From Peribacter sp043814035 (GTDB taxonomy: Bacteria; Patescibacteriota; Gracilibacteria; Peribacterales; Peribacteraceae): a stretch of 64,000 nucleotides of DNA. This document shows positions 16,501 through 23,882 of the stretch, piece by piece. Location of the stretch: NCBI GenBank assembly GCA_043814035.1, contig JBDRKJ010000007.1, positions 1 through 64,000 of the forward strand, given 5' to 3'. Every line of letters begins with the position of its first letter. Position 1 is the first letter of the stretch. Under the pieces are notes generated by a model. That model was not told the origin of the DNA. It saw only the letters and a list, made by a program, of their open reading frames with translations, and did not search any database. Made by a program: the position numbers and the translations under genes.

Positions 16501-19500
16501 ACGCTCAATCTCTACAATCGAAAATGGAATTCCATTAAGAAGAAAGGTGTGGATGGCGAGTACTACTTCGACAACACGCCCGAAGACACCTTCGTCCGCG
16601 CTGTGAAAGTAACCACGGATGAGAGTGGAAAAGCAAAGGCCACCGTGCGCCCCGATCAGGGAGGCGAGTTCCGCGTGGTCGCGATAGTGGAAGACGGCGA
16701 AGGACGCGAGGCAAAGGCCGCCACAAGCCTGTACGCATGGTCCAGCACCTACGTGAACTGGCCGCACGAGAACAATAACCGCATCGAGCTTAAACCTGAC
16801 AAGCCGGAGTACCGCATCGGCGATACGGCCACACTCCTCATTCAATCGCCCTTCCAAGGCGAGAATGTAAAGGCGCTTGTGACCGTGGAACGCGAGCAGA
16901 TCATCCGCAAAGAACTCATCACCATTGCGAGTAACGCGCAGAAGATCTCTGTTCCCATCACCGAAGATCTTGCGCCCACGGCCTACGTTTCGATCATCAT
17001 TCTCAAGCCACGCATCGGCGAGACCTTCGACGAAAACGGTCTCGACACCGGTGCACCGGCCTTCCGCATCGGATACGCCAAGCTCCCTATCGAAACGACA
17101 CGCAAGCGCCTCACGATCGCTGTGCAGACCAATCAAGAGAAATACCTGCCCGGAGAGAAGGTCACCGTGAAACTCACGGCAACCGACTGGCAGGGCAAGC
17201 CTGCACGCGCGGAGCTTTCTCTGGGAGTTGTCGATATGAGTGTGCTCGCCATCACGGGCTTCGAACTGCCCGATCTCGTGGAGCGCTTCTACGGACAGCG
17301 CCCCCTCGGCGTGCTCACTGCCGAAATGCTCACGTACCTCATTGACCGCTACAAGCCGGGCTCGAAGGGCGGAGGCGGGGCAGATCTCGAAGCCAAGAAG
17401 CGTGGCAACTTCAAAGACACTGCCTACTGGAACCCCACCATCCTCACACAGGAGAACGGCGAAGCGGAAGTCTCGTTCACGCTCCCCGATAACCTCACCA
17501 CATGGCACCTGCTCGCCATCGGCAACACGAGTGTCTCGACCTTCGGCGCGGCGGAACACACAGTTATTGAGACGAAGCGCGTCATCGTGCGACCGGTACG
17601 GCCGCGTTTCGCTGTCGTGGGGGATCACGTGAACCTCAGTGCCATGGTCCATAACTTCCTCGATGAACCCGCCACGTTCTCTGTCTCACTCAGCGGCAGC
17701 GGATTCTCACTCACCAGCCCGCAAATGCAACAGGTCACCATCGCATCCGGTAAACAGGCAAAAGTAATGTTCCCCGTAACCATTGCTCGCACAGACCCGC
17801 CCGAACGACCGGCATCGTTCAGTCGGGCGGGCAAGGCGACCTTCACCTTCCTCGCACAACACTTGCCCACCGAAGCTTCAGCGAAGGCGGGCGAGACAGC
17901 ACGTGATGAGGTGGAAGAATCGATTCCTGTCTACATCTACGGCGCACCTCAGAGTGTCGCCACTACCGGTATCACCCAAGACGTCGCCACAGAGACCGTG
18001 CTCGTACCCAGTGCGAAAGATGCACGCGAGGGCTCACTCTCGATTACCGTTTCTCCCTCACTCGCTACATTCCTTCCAAAGGGATTAGATTACCTCATTC
18101 ACTACCCCTACGGCTGTGCGGAGCAGACGCTCTCGAGCCTGCTGCCCGCTGTTGCCCTCACACGCCTGCAGGGATTCGATGCGTTTAACATCGTTGATAA
18201 AAAGACGCTCAACAACATGGTGACGACCGGCCTCACGCGCCTCTACACCTTCCAGCGCGGCGACGGTGGATTCGGCTACTGGCAAGAGAGCAAACACAGT
18301 TACCCAGCTTTAAGCGCGTATGTGCTGCACGCCCTCTCACTCATCCGGAATAGTGGATTCACAGTCGATGGCGTAGTCATTGCACGCACACGGCAGTACC
18401 TCGATGCGTCACTGCGCACATCGGACCCCCAGAACAAGCTCGATGCCGCCACGCGCGCACAGATCCTCTTCGTTCTAGCCGAAACGGGCACCGTGGATGC
18501 AAGTCTGCTCGCTAACCTTGATGCACAACGCAGCAAGCTGCCACTCTTCGCCAAAGCACAGCTCGCCATGGCATTCGAGCGAACCAAATCCTCAGCAAAG
18601 GCTCGCGACATTCTCTCTGAGATTCTGCGCTCGGCCAAAGTGGACGGACGCGGCACACACTTCGAAGAAGACGACATCGATCGTTTCGGCGCACTCATGC
18701 AGACCAACGACCGCACATCCGCACTGGTCCTGCAGGCAATGTTGCGCATCGATCCTCAAAACCCTCTCATTCCCAATGCCGTGCGCTACCTGCTCGCTAT
18801 TCGTAAAGACGGTCACTGGGATACGACGCAGTCCACCGTGCAGGCGCTGCTGACCTTCATCGAGTATCTGGAACAGACGAAAGAACTCGACGCGAATTTC
18901 ACTGCCGGCGTGGATGTGGACGGAGCGCAGATTCTCGACTGGAAAGTCACCAAAGAGAACGTGCTCTCCCGCAAGGAGGTGACACTGGCATTGGATGATC
19001 TTTTGCGAGGAGAAGAGACCACACTCAAGATCGGGAAGGAGGGAACGGGCCGCCTGTACTACGACGTCGCTCTCTCGTACTTCTACACCGCAGATACTCT
19101 CCCGCCCGCCGAAGAAGGGATCAGCGTTCTGCGTTCCATCGAGCCCATTGCGGGCAGCACGAAGACGCTCTCTGTCGGCAACACCTACCGCGTCACTCTC
19201 ACGATCACCGTGCCGCAGGACCGTCATTTCGTGGCTGTCGAGAGCCCGTTCCCCGCTGGGTTCGAGCCGGTGGATGTGAACATGCAGACCGCGCAGAAGA
19301 CGCTGCTCTCTGACGATACAACCCACATGTGGGATGAAAACTACTGGCAGAGCGGCCTGTGGCGATTCACACATCGGGAGCTGAGGGATGACATGTTCTT
19401 CGCCTTCGCCGATGAGCTCCCCGCTGGTGTGTATCAGCTCACCTACCTTGTACGCGCCACGACTCCGGGCACCTTCCACGAGCGTCCCGCCCGCGTGTTC

Positions 19501-19563
19501 GAGATGTACTTCCCCGAAGTCTTCGGGCAGACCTCAGGCAAAGTCGTGACCATTGGGGAGTGA
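13531..19563 (+). CDS. bacterial alpha-2-macroglobulin
   Basis: This 2010-residue protein is a broad protease trap anchored in the cell envelope. It starts with a membrane segment (about residues 20-40). Big_5/Ig-like domains follow (DVGAQDVAASSKITIIFDRPM; DPEEGFALAGPTSVLSLTFNQEM), then MG domains with KPEYRVDL and KPEYRIGDTATLLIQSPF. The A2M core has ANVNL-type segments, and the thioester motif YPYGCAEQTLSSL holds the reactive Cys at about residue 1529 with the intact CxEQ. An alpha/alpha toroid with GGFGYWQ and a C-terminal receptor-like domain complete it. The pair with PBP1C downstream is the classical yfhM-pbpC arrangement, linking protease defence to wall repair. Palindromic repeat copies sit in frame at 16128-16158 and 17865-17892. 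The 585-residue antisense frame here is a shadow. Confidence 0.93.
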   Translation: MSASERLSYVAATISRRPIALATMLVVTITLIALFMTGTVRIPSRQTTMDFALRQRVSAASTLQFSFPALMDHQSAEEHMVVPDSMTGAWVWQNETLVFQPASALPAGKTIVFHLGRQAQKSDGTPLGKDLDFTFIVAGPPQVAARIPDVGAQDVAASSKITIIFDRPMIPLTQVQGEAAQARLAHWPVTISPDTSGKWRWLSTVAVEFIPEKSLTPSTRYTVSIPEGIETVSGDSTEEDFSWTFETARPQVMSSDPEEGFALAGPTSVLSLTFNQEMDANSAKEFLSLARTPEDSTTEEIGIRTVSYGTIEVEKRTVTDRKTLVITPAKPFTFSSAYALTVAPGLKGKEGTLGNGTGFTLHFSTVGPLKVKKSLFEYGRVTFGLSNPLSEESLKNQISITPAVEKWNEASWRLASWTDDRELSAYLPLAPSTRYTITLGTGITDTFDQPLAEPASFSFTTDALRPELQLESKGEFGIFEREKPPIYYLKSVNITRVEVELSEVSLEDFLTFRGSQQTWNALPANVTPLQSWSYVPQVKKNVWDTHPFDLNKETKKALPSGLYALRVRAPNEKGYDEKELQHTQIFALTNTTLTLKYSGNRALVWAVDLRTGDPVAGARIGFHSLNGDTVITGKTDAQGFFETEIDLKRFATNRNEWEPEFWVTAETKDDFAFVGSRWHDGIRPDMFGTYTDFWNPSDRPERIHAILYTERPVYRTGDTVHFKGILRTRNRDGVLSVPAKSRKATVTIADAKGNQVFSSTLPLTDFGSFTDVFPIDAKAPLGTYHITASLQDSPYGDAFGSFEVLAYRKPEYRVDLTTQQEDYFQDDTVQAAIEGAYYFGAPMDGATVKWRAQTTDYFFNKVRDEWPAGRSLGEGWYSFGLEESWCWRNCERETKLLAEGEGRLDAAGQLSIRVPAQIDDKPVSQILTIEADITDANNQVVANRVSVPVHKADAYVGVRMEDYVVTPGTDASVAVITVKPDGTPLPNTKVTLNLYNRKWNSIKKKGVDGEYYFDNTPEDTFVRAVKVTTDESGKAKATVRPDQGGEFRVVAIVEDGEGREAKAATSLYAWSSTYVNWPHENNNRIELKPDKPEYRIGDTATLLIQSPFQGENVKALVTVEREQIIRKELITIASNAQKISVPITEDLAPTAYVSIIILKPRIGETFDENGLDTGAPAFRIGYAKLPIETTRKRLTIAVQTNQEKYLPGEKVTVKLTATDWQGKPARAELSLGVVDMSVLAITGFELPDLVERFYGQRPLGVLTAEMLTYLIDRYKPGSKGGGGADLEAKKRGNFKDTAYWNPTILTQENGEAEVSFTLPDNLTTWHLLAIGNTSVSTFGAAEHTVIETKRVIVRPVRPRFAVVGDHVNLSAMVHNFLDEPATFSVSLSGSGFSLTSPQMQQVTIASGKQAKVMFPVTIARTDPPERPASFSRAGKATFTFLAQHLPTEASAKAGETARDEVEESIPVYIYGAPQSVATTGITQDVATETVLVPSAKDAREGSLSITVSPSLATFLPKGLDYLIHYPYGCAEQTLSSLLPAVALTRLQGFDAFNIVDKKTLNNMVTTGLTRLYTFQRGDGGFGYWQESKHSYPALSAYVLHALSLIRNSGFTVDGVVIARTRQYLDASLRTSDPQNKLDAATRAQILFVLAETGTVDASLLANLDAQRSKLPLFAKAQLAMAFERTKSSAKARDILSEILRSAKVDGRGTHFEEDDIDRFGALMQTNDRTSALVLQAMLRIDPQNPLIPNAVRYLLAIRKDGHWDTTQSTVQALLTFIEYLEQTKELDANFTAGVDVDGAQILDWKVTKENVLSRKEVTLALDDLLRGEETTLKIGKEGTGRLYYDVALSYFYTADTLPPAEEGISVLRSIEPIAGSTKTLSVGNTYRVTLTITVPQDRHFVAVESPFPAGFEPVDVNMQTAQKTLLSDDTTHMWDENYWQSGLWRFTHRELRDDMFFAFADELPAGVYQLTYLVRATTPGTFHERPARVFEMYFPEVFGQTSGKVVTIGE
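16128..16158. repeat. coding palindromic repeat in macroglobulin gene
   Basis: Core GTAGCCTTGGCGAAGGC sits in frame and encodes WPAGRSLGEGW between two family-like segments. The opposite strand would read PAFAKATAGR. It belongs to the same repeat family as the copies at 17865, 22356, 41295 and 44141. Confidence 0.7.
17865..17892. repeat. coding palindromic repeat in macroglobulin gene
   Basis: A 28-base copy of the family with ends GCCCACCGAAGC and CGAAGGCGGGC. It differs from the 41295 copy only in the central five bases. It encodes PTEASAKAGE in frame. Confidence 0.7.
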
Positions 19564-22001
19564 TGCATCGGAAGAAAATCGCTGCCTTCATGCACTTTCG
19601 AAAGCGTCACCTCCTCTGGCTGCTGCCCCTCGTCGCGCTCGCGATCATCATCGCGATTCCCCTGCCCGCGCGCTTACTCGACCATGATCCATCCTCTGTT
19701 CGGATCCTCGACCGCAATGGTGAAGAGCTCTACGAACTGCAGAAGGCCGACTACGGATCGCAACGGTGGATACCTCTCTCGCAGATTCCGCAGCCATGTA
19801 TCGCGGCACTGGTCGCCATCGAAGATCGCGGGTTCTTTGTGCACTCCGGCGTGAGCTTGAAAGGTATCACTCGGGCACTGTGGCAGAACCTCACTGCCGG
19901 ACGCATCGTCTCGGGGGGTTCCACGCTCACGCAGCAACTCGCCCGCATCACACTGGATGTACAACGACGCACGATCACAACGAAGATCCTCGAGACTCTG
20001 TTCGCGCTCAAACTGGAGCAATCGCTCACTAAAGAGGAGATTTTAGAACGCTACCTCAACGTCGCGTATTTCGGGCACCGTTCGTACGGCATTGCTGCCG
20101 CAGCACAGACATACTTCGGCACTACAGTCCGCGAGCTCTCGACGGCGCAGTGCGCTCTACTTGCAGGGCTTCCACAGGCCCCATCCACCCTCGATCCATT
20201 CGTCGATCCTGTAGCCGCACAGGCCCGGCAGCAACGTGTACTCACCGCCATGCGTGAGACTGATGCACTGTCGCAGGAAGAAGCCGAACAAGCCTCCCGC
20301 GAGCCAATCGCACTCACAGAAGACCGTACGTCCATTCGCGCCCCCCACTTTGTGATGTGGCTTCTTACACAGCGACCGGAGGATTTCACAGCTCCCTCCA
20401 TCCGCACGACGCTCGATCTTACACTGCAAACCGAGGTGGAGCGCATCGTGGAGCGCAAGCTCAAGGAACTTGAAGACAAGAACGTCACCTCGGCAGCTGT
20501 GGTCGTGCTCGATGCGCACACTGGCGATGTCTTGAGCATGGTTGGATCTGCCGATTACTTCGACGCAGAACACGACGGCGCGGTGAACAGCGCAATCGCT
20601 GCACGGCAACCGGGATCCGCTCTCAAGCCCTTCACCTACGCACTGGCACTCAGTCAGGGTGATACGGCGGCCACTACGGTGGCCGATACGTTCGTACAGT
20701 TTCTCACACAGGAAGGCGCCCCCTACACCCCACGCAACTACGACTACCTGGAACACGGCCTCGTGCGTTATCGCGAGGCACTGGCCAACTCGTACAACAT
20801 CGCCGCAGTACGTGTTGCGGAACGCGTCGGTGTCGATGTGCTGCTCTCGTTCCTCCGCTCTACGGGGCTCACCACTCTTACTGCATCTCCAGAGCACTAT
20901 GGTTTAGCCCTTACCCTCGGCGACGCCGAGGTACGCCTGCTAGAACTGGCACAGGCCTACGGAATCTTCGCGCGTGGTGGTGAGACACTTTCCGTACGTA
21001 CATTTGTGGATGATCCCATTAAGAAGGGAACAAATATTCTGGATCCCAAAGTAGCCTGGCTCATTACCGATATTCTCAGTGACGCGACAGCTCGCATGGC
21101 AGAGTTCGGCGAATCCGGACCCTTAAACTTCGACATTCCTGTTGCAGCGAAGACCGGAACGACCAGAAACTCCCGCGATAATTGGACGGTCGGCTTCACC
21201 CACGATCGCATCGTAGGAGTGTGGGTGGGCAATGCCGATAACGCTCCAATGAAGAATACGTCGGGGGTCACGGGTGCCGGGCCTATCTTCCACGATGTAA
21301 TGCTGGCGGCCACGAAGAACCTGCCGCCCAATGATTTCGTACAGCCAACAGGAATCGTAAAGGAGACCGTCTGTCGCCTCTCGGGTCTCCTGCCAACAGA
21401 GCTCTGCCCGCACACGATTGAGGAATGGTTCATTGAAGGAACGGAGCCAATAGAGCCGGATACTATCTATCAATCGTTCCTGATCGATACAAGGAACGGA
21501 CTGCTTGCGAACAAATTTTGCCTGCCCCTCCGGAGCTCCGAAGGAGCGGAGGGGGGTGATCAGAAATTCATCGAGCAGAAAACCTTTGCAGTCTTTCCAA
21601 AAGAGACAGAGCAGTGGGCACGTGAGAATGGCTGGCCCGCTCCCCCCACGCGTGTATCGCCTCTGTGCCAACAGTATGAAGAATCCTCTTTTCATTCTTC
21701 TATTACCTCTATTTCCTCGGTTTCCTCGGCATCCTCGTGGATCGAAATCCTCCATCCTCAAAACGGCGATACCTTCGCCCTCGATCCCCTCATCCCCGAT
21801 AGCCAGGAACAGGTCATCTTCGAAGCCCACGCCTCCCCCGATATCCAGACGATCGACTGGTACGTGGATGGTGAGAAAGTGGGAACGGCGGTGGCCCCGG
21901 ACTTTCGCATGAAGTGGAAACCGCAGACAGGAAAACATACGCTGAAGGCTTATACAAATGAAGAAGAGATCGCGCTCACCTTTGAGGTGCTTGGACAGTG
22001 A
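19563..22001 (+). CDS. pbpC: penicillin-binding protein 1C
   Basis: PBP1C is a bifunctional peptidoglycan glycosyltransferase/transpeptidase. After a signal anchor (about residues 15-35) the glycosyltransferase domain shows EDRGFFVHSGVSLKGITRA and the GGSTLTQQLAR motif. The transpeptidase domain has the serine motif in RQPGSALKPFTYA, the SYN motif (LANSYNIAAVR) and KTGTT (AAKTGTTRNSRDN). A C-terminal Ig-like BiPBP_C domain (WIEILHPQNGDTF ...) completes it. The 812-residue length suits the family. The start overlaps the macroglobulin stop (TGATG), so the two are translationally coupled. A second kind of palindrome (21525-21554) lies in frame in the linker before the C-terminal domain. Confidence 0.93.
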   Translation: MHRKKIAAFMHFRKRHLLWLLPLVALAIIIAIPLPARLLDHDPSSVRILDRNGEELYELQKADYGSQRWIPLSQIPQPCIAALVAIEDRGFFVHSGVSLKGITRALWQNLTAGRIVSGGSTLTQQLARITLDVQRRTITTKILETLFALKLEQSLTKEEILERYLNVAYFGHRSYGIAAAAQTYFGTTVRELSTAQCALLAGLPQAPSTLDPFVDPVAAQARQQRVLTAMRETDALSQEEAEQASREPIALTEDRTSIRAPHFVMWLLTQRPEDFTAPSIRTTLDLTLQTEVERIVERKLKELEDKNVTSAAVVVLDAHTGDVLSMVGSADYFDAEHDGAVNSAIAARQPGSALKPFTYALALSQGDTAATTVADTFVQFLTQEGAPYTPRNYDYLEHGLVRYREALANSYNIAAVRVAERVGVDVLLSFLRSTGLTTLTASPEHYGLALTLGDAEVRLLELAQAYGIFARGGETLSVRTFVDDPIKKGTNILDPKVAWLITDILSDATARMAEFGESGPLNFDIPVAAKTGTTRNSRDNWTVGFTHDRIVGVWVGNADNAPMKNTSGVTGAGPIFHDVMLAATKNLPPNDFVQPTGIVKETVCRLSGLLPTELCPHTIEEWFIEGTEPIEPDTIYQSFLIDTRNGLLANKFCLPLRSSEGAEGGDQKFIEQKTFAVFPKETEQWARENGWPAPPTRVSPLCQQYEESSFHSSITSISSVSSASSWIEILHPQNGDTFALDPLIPDSQEQVIFEAHASPDIQTIDWYVDGEKVGTAVAPDFRMKWKPQTGKHTLKAYTNEEEIALTFEVLGQ
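21525..21554. repeat. in-frame palindrome in pbpC linker
   Basis: CCCCTCCG (21525-21532) pairs with CGGAGGGG (21547-21554), with an inner hairpin GCTCC-GAA-GGAGC. It encodes part of CLPLRSSEGAEGGDQ. It is distinct in sequence from the CGAAGCCTTGGCGAAGG family. Confidence 0.6.
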
Positions 22002-22030
22002 AATAAGACTAATCCAGCTTCAGTACACTC

Positions 22031-22059
22031 TTGCCAATCGAGAGAAAGTAGCCAAAGAT
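22031..22059 (+). promoter_or_regulatory. near-leaderless promoter of 22067 gene
   Basis: TTGCCA (22031-22036), 17 bases, AAAGAT (22054-22059), then 7 bases to ATG 22067. Confidence 0.45.
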
Positions 22060-22066
22060 AAACCCC

Positions 22067-23185
22067 ATGCCACAGGTCATCGGACTCACCGGCTATCTTG
22101 GAAGCGGCAAGGGCGAACTCGTGAAGCTGCTACAGAAACGAGGGTTTACGTACGTCTCGCTCTCGGATGCCGTGCGGCAGGAGGCGACCAAGCAAGGGCT
22201 CGAGCACGCGCGTGACCATTTGCAGAACGTGGGGAATCAACTGCGCGAGGAGCACGGTGCGGGAGTGCTAGGCAAAAAGATCCGTGAGACAATTGAAGCA
22301 GAAATTGCGCGCCGGTCCGCCAACGAAGAGCAAGGTGGGCTTGCCCACCGACTCGTCCACCGAAGCCTTGGCGAAGGTGGAAGCCCCGCGAATGCAGGGC
22401 GAAGGTGGGTGATTGACGGCATCCGCAATCCCGGTGAGTGGGAGGAGCTCAAAAAACTTCCGGGGTTCCAGATGATTGGTGTCACCGCGTCGCCCGAGAC
22501 GATCGTAGAACGTATAACCGAGCGCGACCGGGAGGGTGCTCCCCTCTCGCGCGAGGAGATTTTGGAGAAGCTTGCCCGAGAGCGCGGAGTTGGCGAGACG
22601 CCCGAAGGTCAGCAGGTGCAGCGCACACTCGATCGTGCCGACTACCTGATTGTGAATGAGGGATCACTCGATGATCTCGATGCAAAGCTCAAACACTTCG
22701 AGCGTCTCGAAACGGGTGAGGACCGCCCCAGCTTTCACGAAGTCTTCATGGAGATCGCCTACACGTGGGCCAAGCGTGCCACGTGCCTGCGACGCCGGGT
22801 CGGTGCCGTCATCGCCAAAGACAAGCAGCAACTAACGGCAGGGTACAACGGCGCACCGCGTGGTGTGCCTCACTGTGCCGAAATGGGCGGATGTCTGCGC
22901 GCGAAGCTGGGCATCCCCTCGGGGCAGCGTGCCGAGATCTGTCGTGGCACGCACGCCGAACAGAACGCCATTACACAGGCTGCCAAGTTCGGCATATCGA
23001 TCGAAGGTTCCACGCTCTACTGCAACACCTTTCCCTGCGTCATCTGCGCCAAGATGATTCTGAATGCGAGCATTACGACCGTGGTCTACGACAGTGATTA
23101 CGACGATCCCTTAAGCAAAGAAATCCTCGGCCAGCAGACGTTGCTCAAGCTCGTACGGTACGAGGGACGGAAAATGCGGGTGTAA
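22067..23185 (+). CDS. P-loop kinase-like / dCMP deaminase fusion
   Basis: The 372-residue protein joins an N-terminal P-loop NTPase domain of the dephospho-CoA kinase/nucleotide kinase type (GLTGYLGSGKGELVK at residues 5-20; IDGIRNPGEWEEL; VERITERDREGAPLSREE) to a C-terminal zinc deaminase (about residues 225-372). The deaminase has the catalytic THAEQN and the zinc motif FPCVICAKM typical of dCMP/cytidine deaminases. dCMP deaminase makes dUMP for thymidylate synthesis; the fused P-loop domain may phosphorylate or sense nucleotides. About 30 residues (RSANEEQGGLAHRLVHRSLG...) inserted before WVIDGIRN come from the coding palindrome family (22334-22381). Confidence 0.8.
   Translation: MPQVIGLTGYLGSGKGELVKLLQKRGFTYVSLSDAVRQEATKQGLEHARDHLQNVGNQLREEHGAGVLGKKIRETIEAEIARRSANEEQGGLAHRLVHRSLGEGGSPANAGRRWVIDGIRNPGEWEELKKLPGFQMIGVTASPETIVERITERDREGAPLSREEILEKLARERGVGETPEGQQVQRTLDRADYLIVNEGSLDDLDAKLKHFERLETGEDRPSFHEVFMEIAYTWAKRATCLRRRVGAVIAKDKQQLTAGYNGAPRGVPHCAEMGGCLRAKLGIPSGQRAEICRGTHAEQNAITQAAKFGISIEGSTLYCNTFPCVICAKMILNASITTVVYDSDYDDPLSKEILGQQTLLKLVRYEGRKMRV
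22334..22381. repeat. coding palindromic repeats in P-loop/deaminase gene
   Basis: A perfect hairpin GGTGGGC-TT-GCCCACC (22334-22349) is followed by a family copy with arms CCACC/GGTGG around GAAGCCTTGGCGAA (22356-22381). Both are in frame. Confidence 0.7.
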
Positions 23186-23202
23186 AAACCCCAAAAGACC
23201 CT

Positions 23203-23230
23203 TTGCTGAAGGGCAAATTCCCCGTACGAT
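23203..23230 (+). promoter_or_regulatory. leaderless promoter of 23239 gene
   Basis: TTGCTG (23203-23208), 16 bases, TACGAT (23225-23230), then 8 bases to ATG 23239. Confidence 0.5.
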
Positions 23231-23238
23231 GCGCCGCT

Positions 23239-23505
23239 ATGGTAAAGAGGCGGGATCGCTTTCCCATCGGCGAGCACGAAGAAAAGCTGACGTTCCGTAC
23301 AAGTGTCTATCCACTCAGCAATGATGGAAATTCGCGCCTTGAAGACGAAATGTGTTCCATTGTGAATCCTGATAAGTGCAACTTCAGTTGTTGCGCAGGC
23401 GAGGTTCGCATCACCAAACTCAAACTCGATTATGCTGCAAAGATACGGAAATTATTAGAGGGTCGCAGTGTGCTTGGAGGACAGTGCACGCTGCACGAGG
23501 TGTAA
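23239..23505 (+). CDS. small Cys-containing protein, unknown
   Basis: The 88-residue product (MVKRRDRFPIGEHEEKLTFR ...) is basic at the start and has four cysteines in the middle (MCSIVNPDKCNFSCCAGEV), which might bind metal or form disulfides. There is no signal peptide or membrane segment. I do not recognise it. The start at 23239 is chosen because a -10 box lies 8 bases upstream; the frame extends to 23203, but those codons overlap the promoter. It is 53 bases downstream of the deaminase fusion and the last gene before the tRNA-Tyr region. Confidence 0.55.
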   Translation: MVKRRDRFPIGEHEEKLTFRTSVYPLSNDGNSRLEDEMCSIVNPDKCNFSCCAGEVRITKLKLDYAAKIRKLLEGRSVLGGQCTLHEV

Positions 23506-23571
23506 TAGTCAGACCGAAATCGCAGCAGAATGGACGTGCAGAACCGCAAAGCTTTGCTACACTGGTACTGC

Positions 23572-23737
23572 GTGGGTCGGCCCGGCTTCGTCTGCGGACT
23601 ACGCCGTGGCGAGTAACCCAGCTGCTACACTGCTCTTTGGTTCATCATCATTATTCGTGGGTCGGTACCGAAGTGGTCCCGCCTGCGTCCGCCTCCGTTA
23701 AACTACGGCGGACTACGGACGGGCAGGCAAACGGGCC
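23572..23737 (+). pseudogene. decayed tRNA-Tyr copies with inserted palindrome
   Basis: Bases 23655-23678 repeat exactly the 24 bases 23772-23795 that begin the intact tRNA-Tyr. In the D-loop position a 50-base palindromic insert follows (23679-23728, with GCCTGC/GCAGGC and GTCCGCC/GGCGGAC arms). The tRNA sequence then resumes with AAACGGGCC (23729-23737) before decaying. A shorter match, CGTGGGTCGG, starts at 23571. Each fragment is preceded by GCTACACTG, a promoter-like word. Confidence 0.65.
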
Positions 23738-23775
23738 AGGCCCTTCGCTCATTTTCTCTCATCGTATCTCTATCG

Positions 23776-23860
23776 TGGGTCGGTACCGAAGTGGTCAAAC
23801 GGGCCTGACTGTAAATCAGGTGGCTTCGCCTTCGGGGGTTCGAGTCCCTCCCGGCCCACC
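23776..23860 (+). tRNA. tRNA-Tyr (GUA)
   Basis: The sequence folds into a type II tRNA. The acceptor stem is GGGTCGG paired with CCGGCCC, the anticodon arm CTGACTGTAAATCAG has anticodon GTA, the variable arm is long as expected for tyrosine, the T-arm contains GGTTCGAGT, and A73 plus an encoded CCA ends at 23860. A -10-like TATCTC precedes it by about six bases. Confidence 0.93.
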
Positions 23861-23882
23861 ATCCTCCGCTTACTGCGGCGAG

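Noticed and set aside
15895..17652. 585-residue open frame antisense to the macroglobulin gene
   Set aside because: It mirrors the codon pattern of the real gene, has no promoter or known domain, and the sense frame has clear A2M domains.
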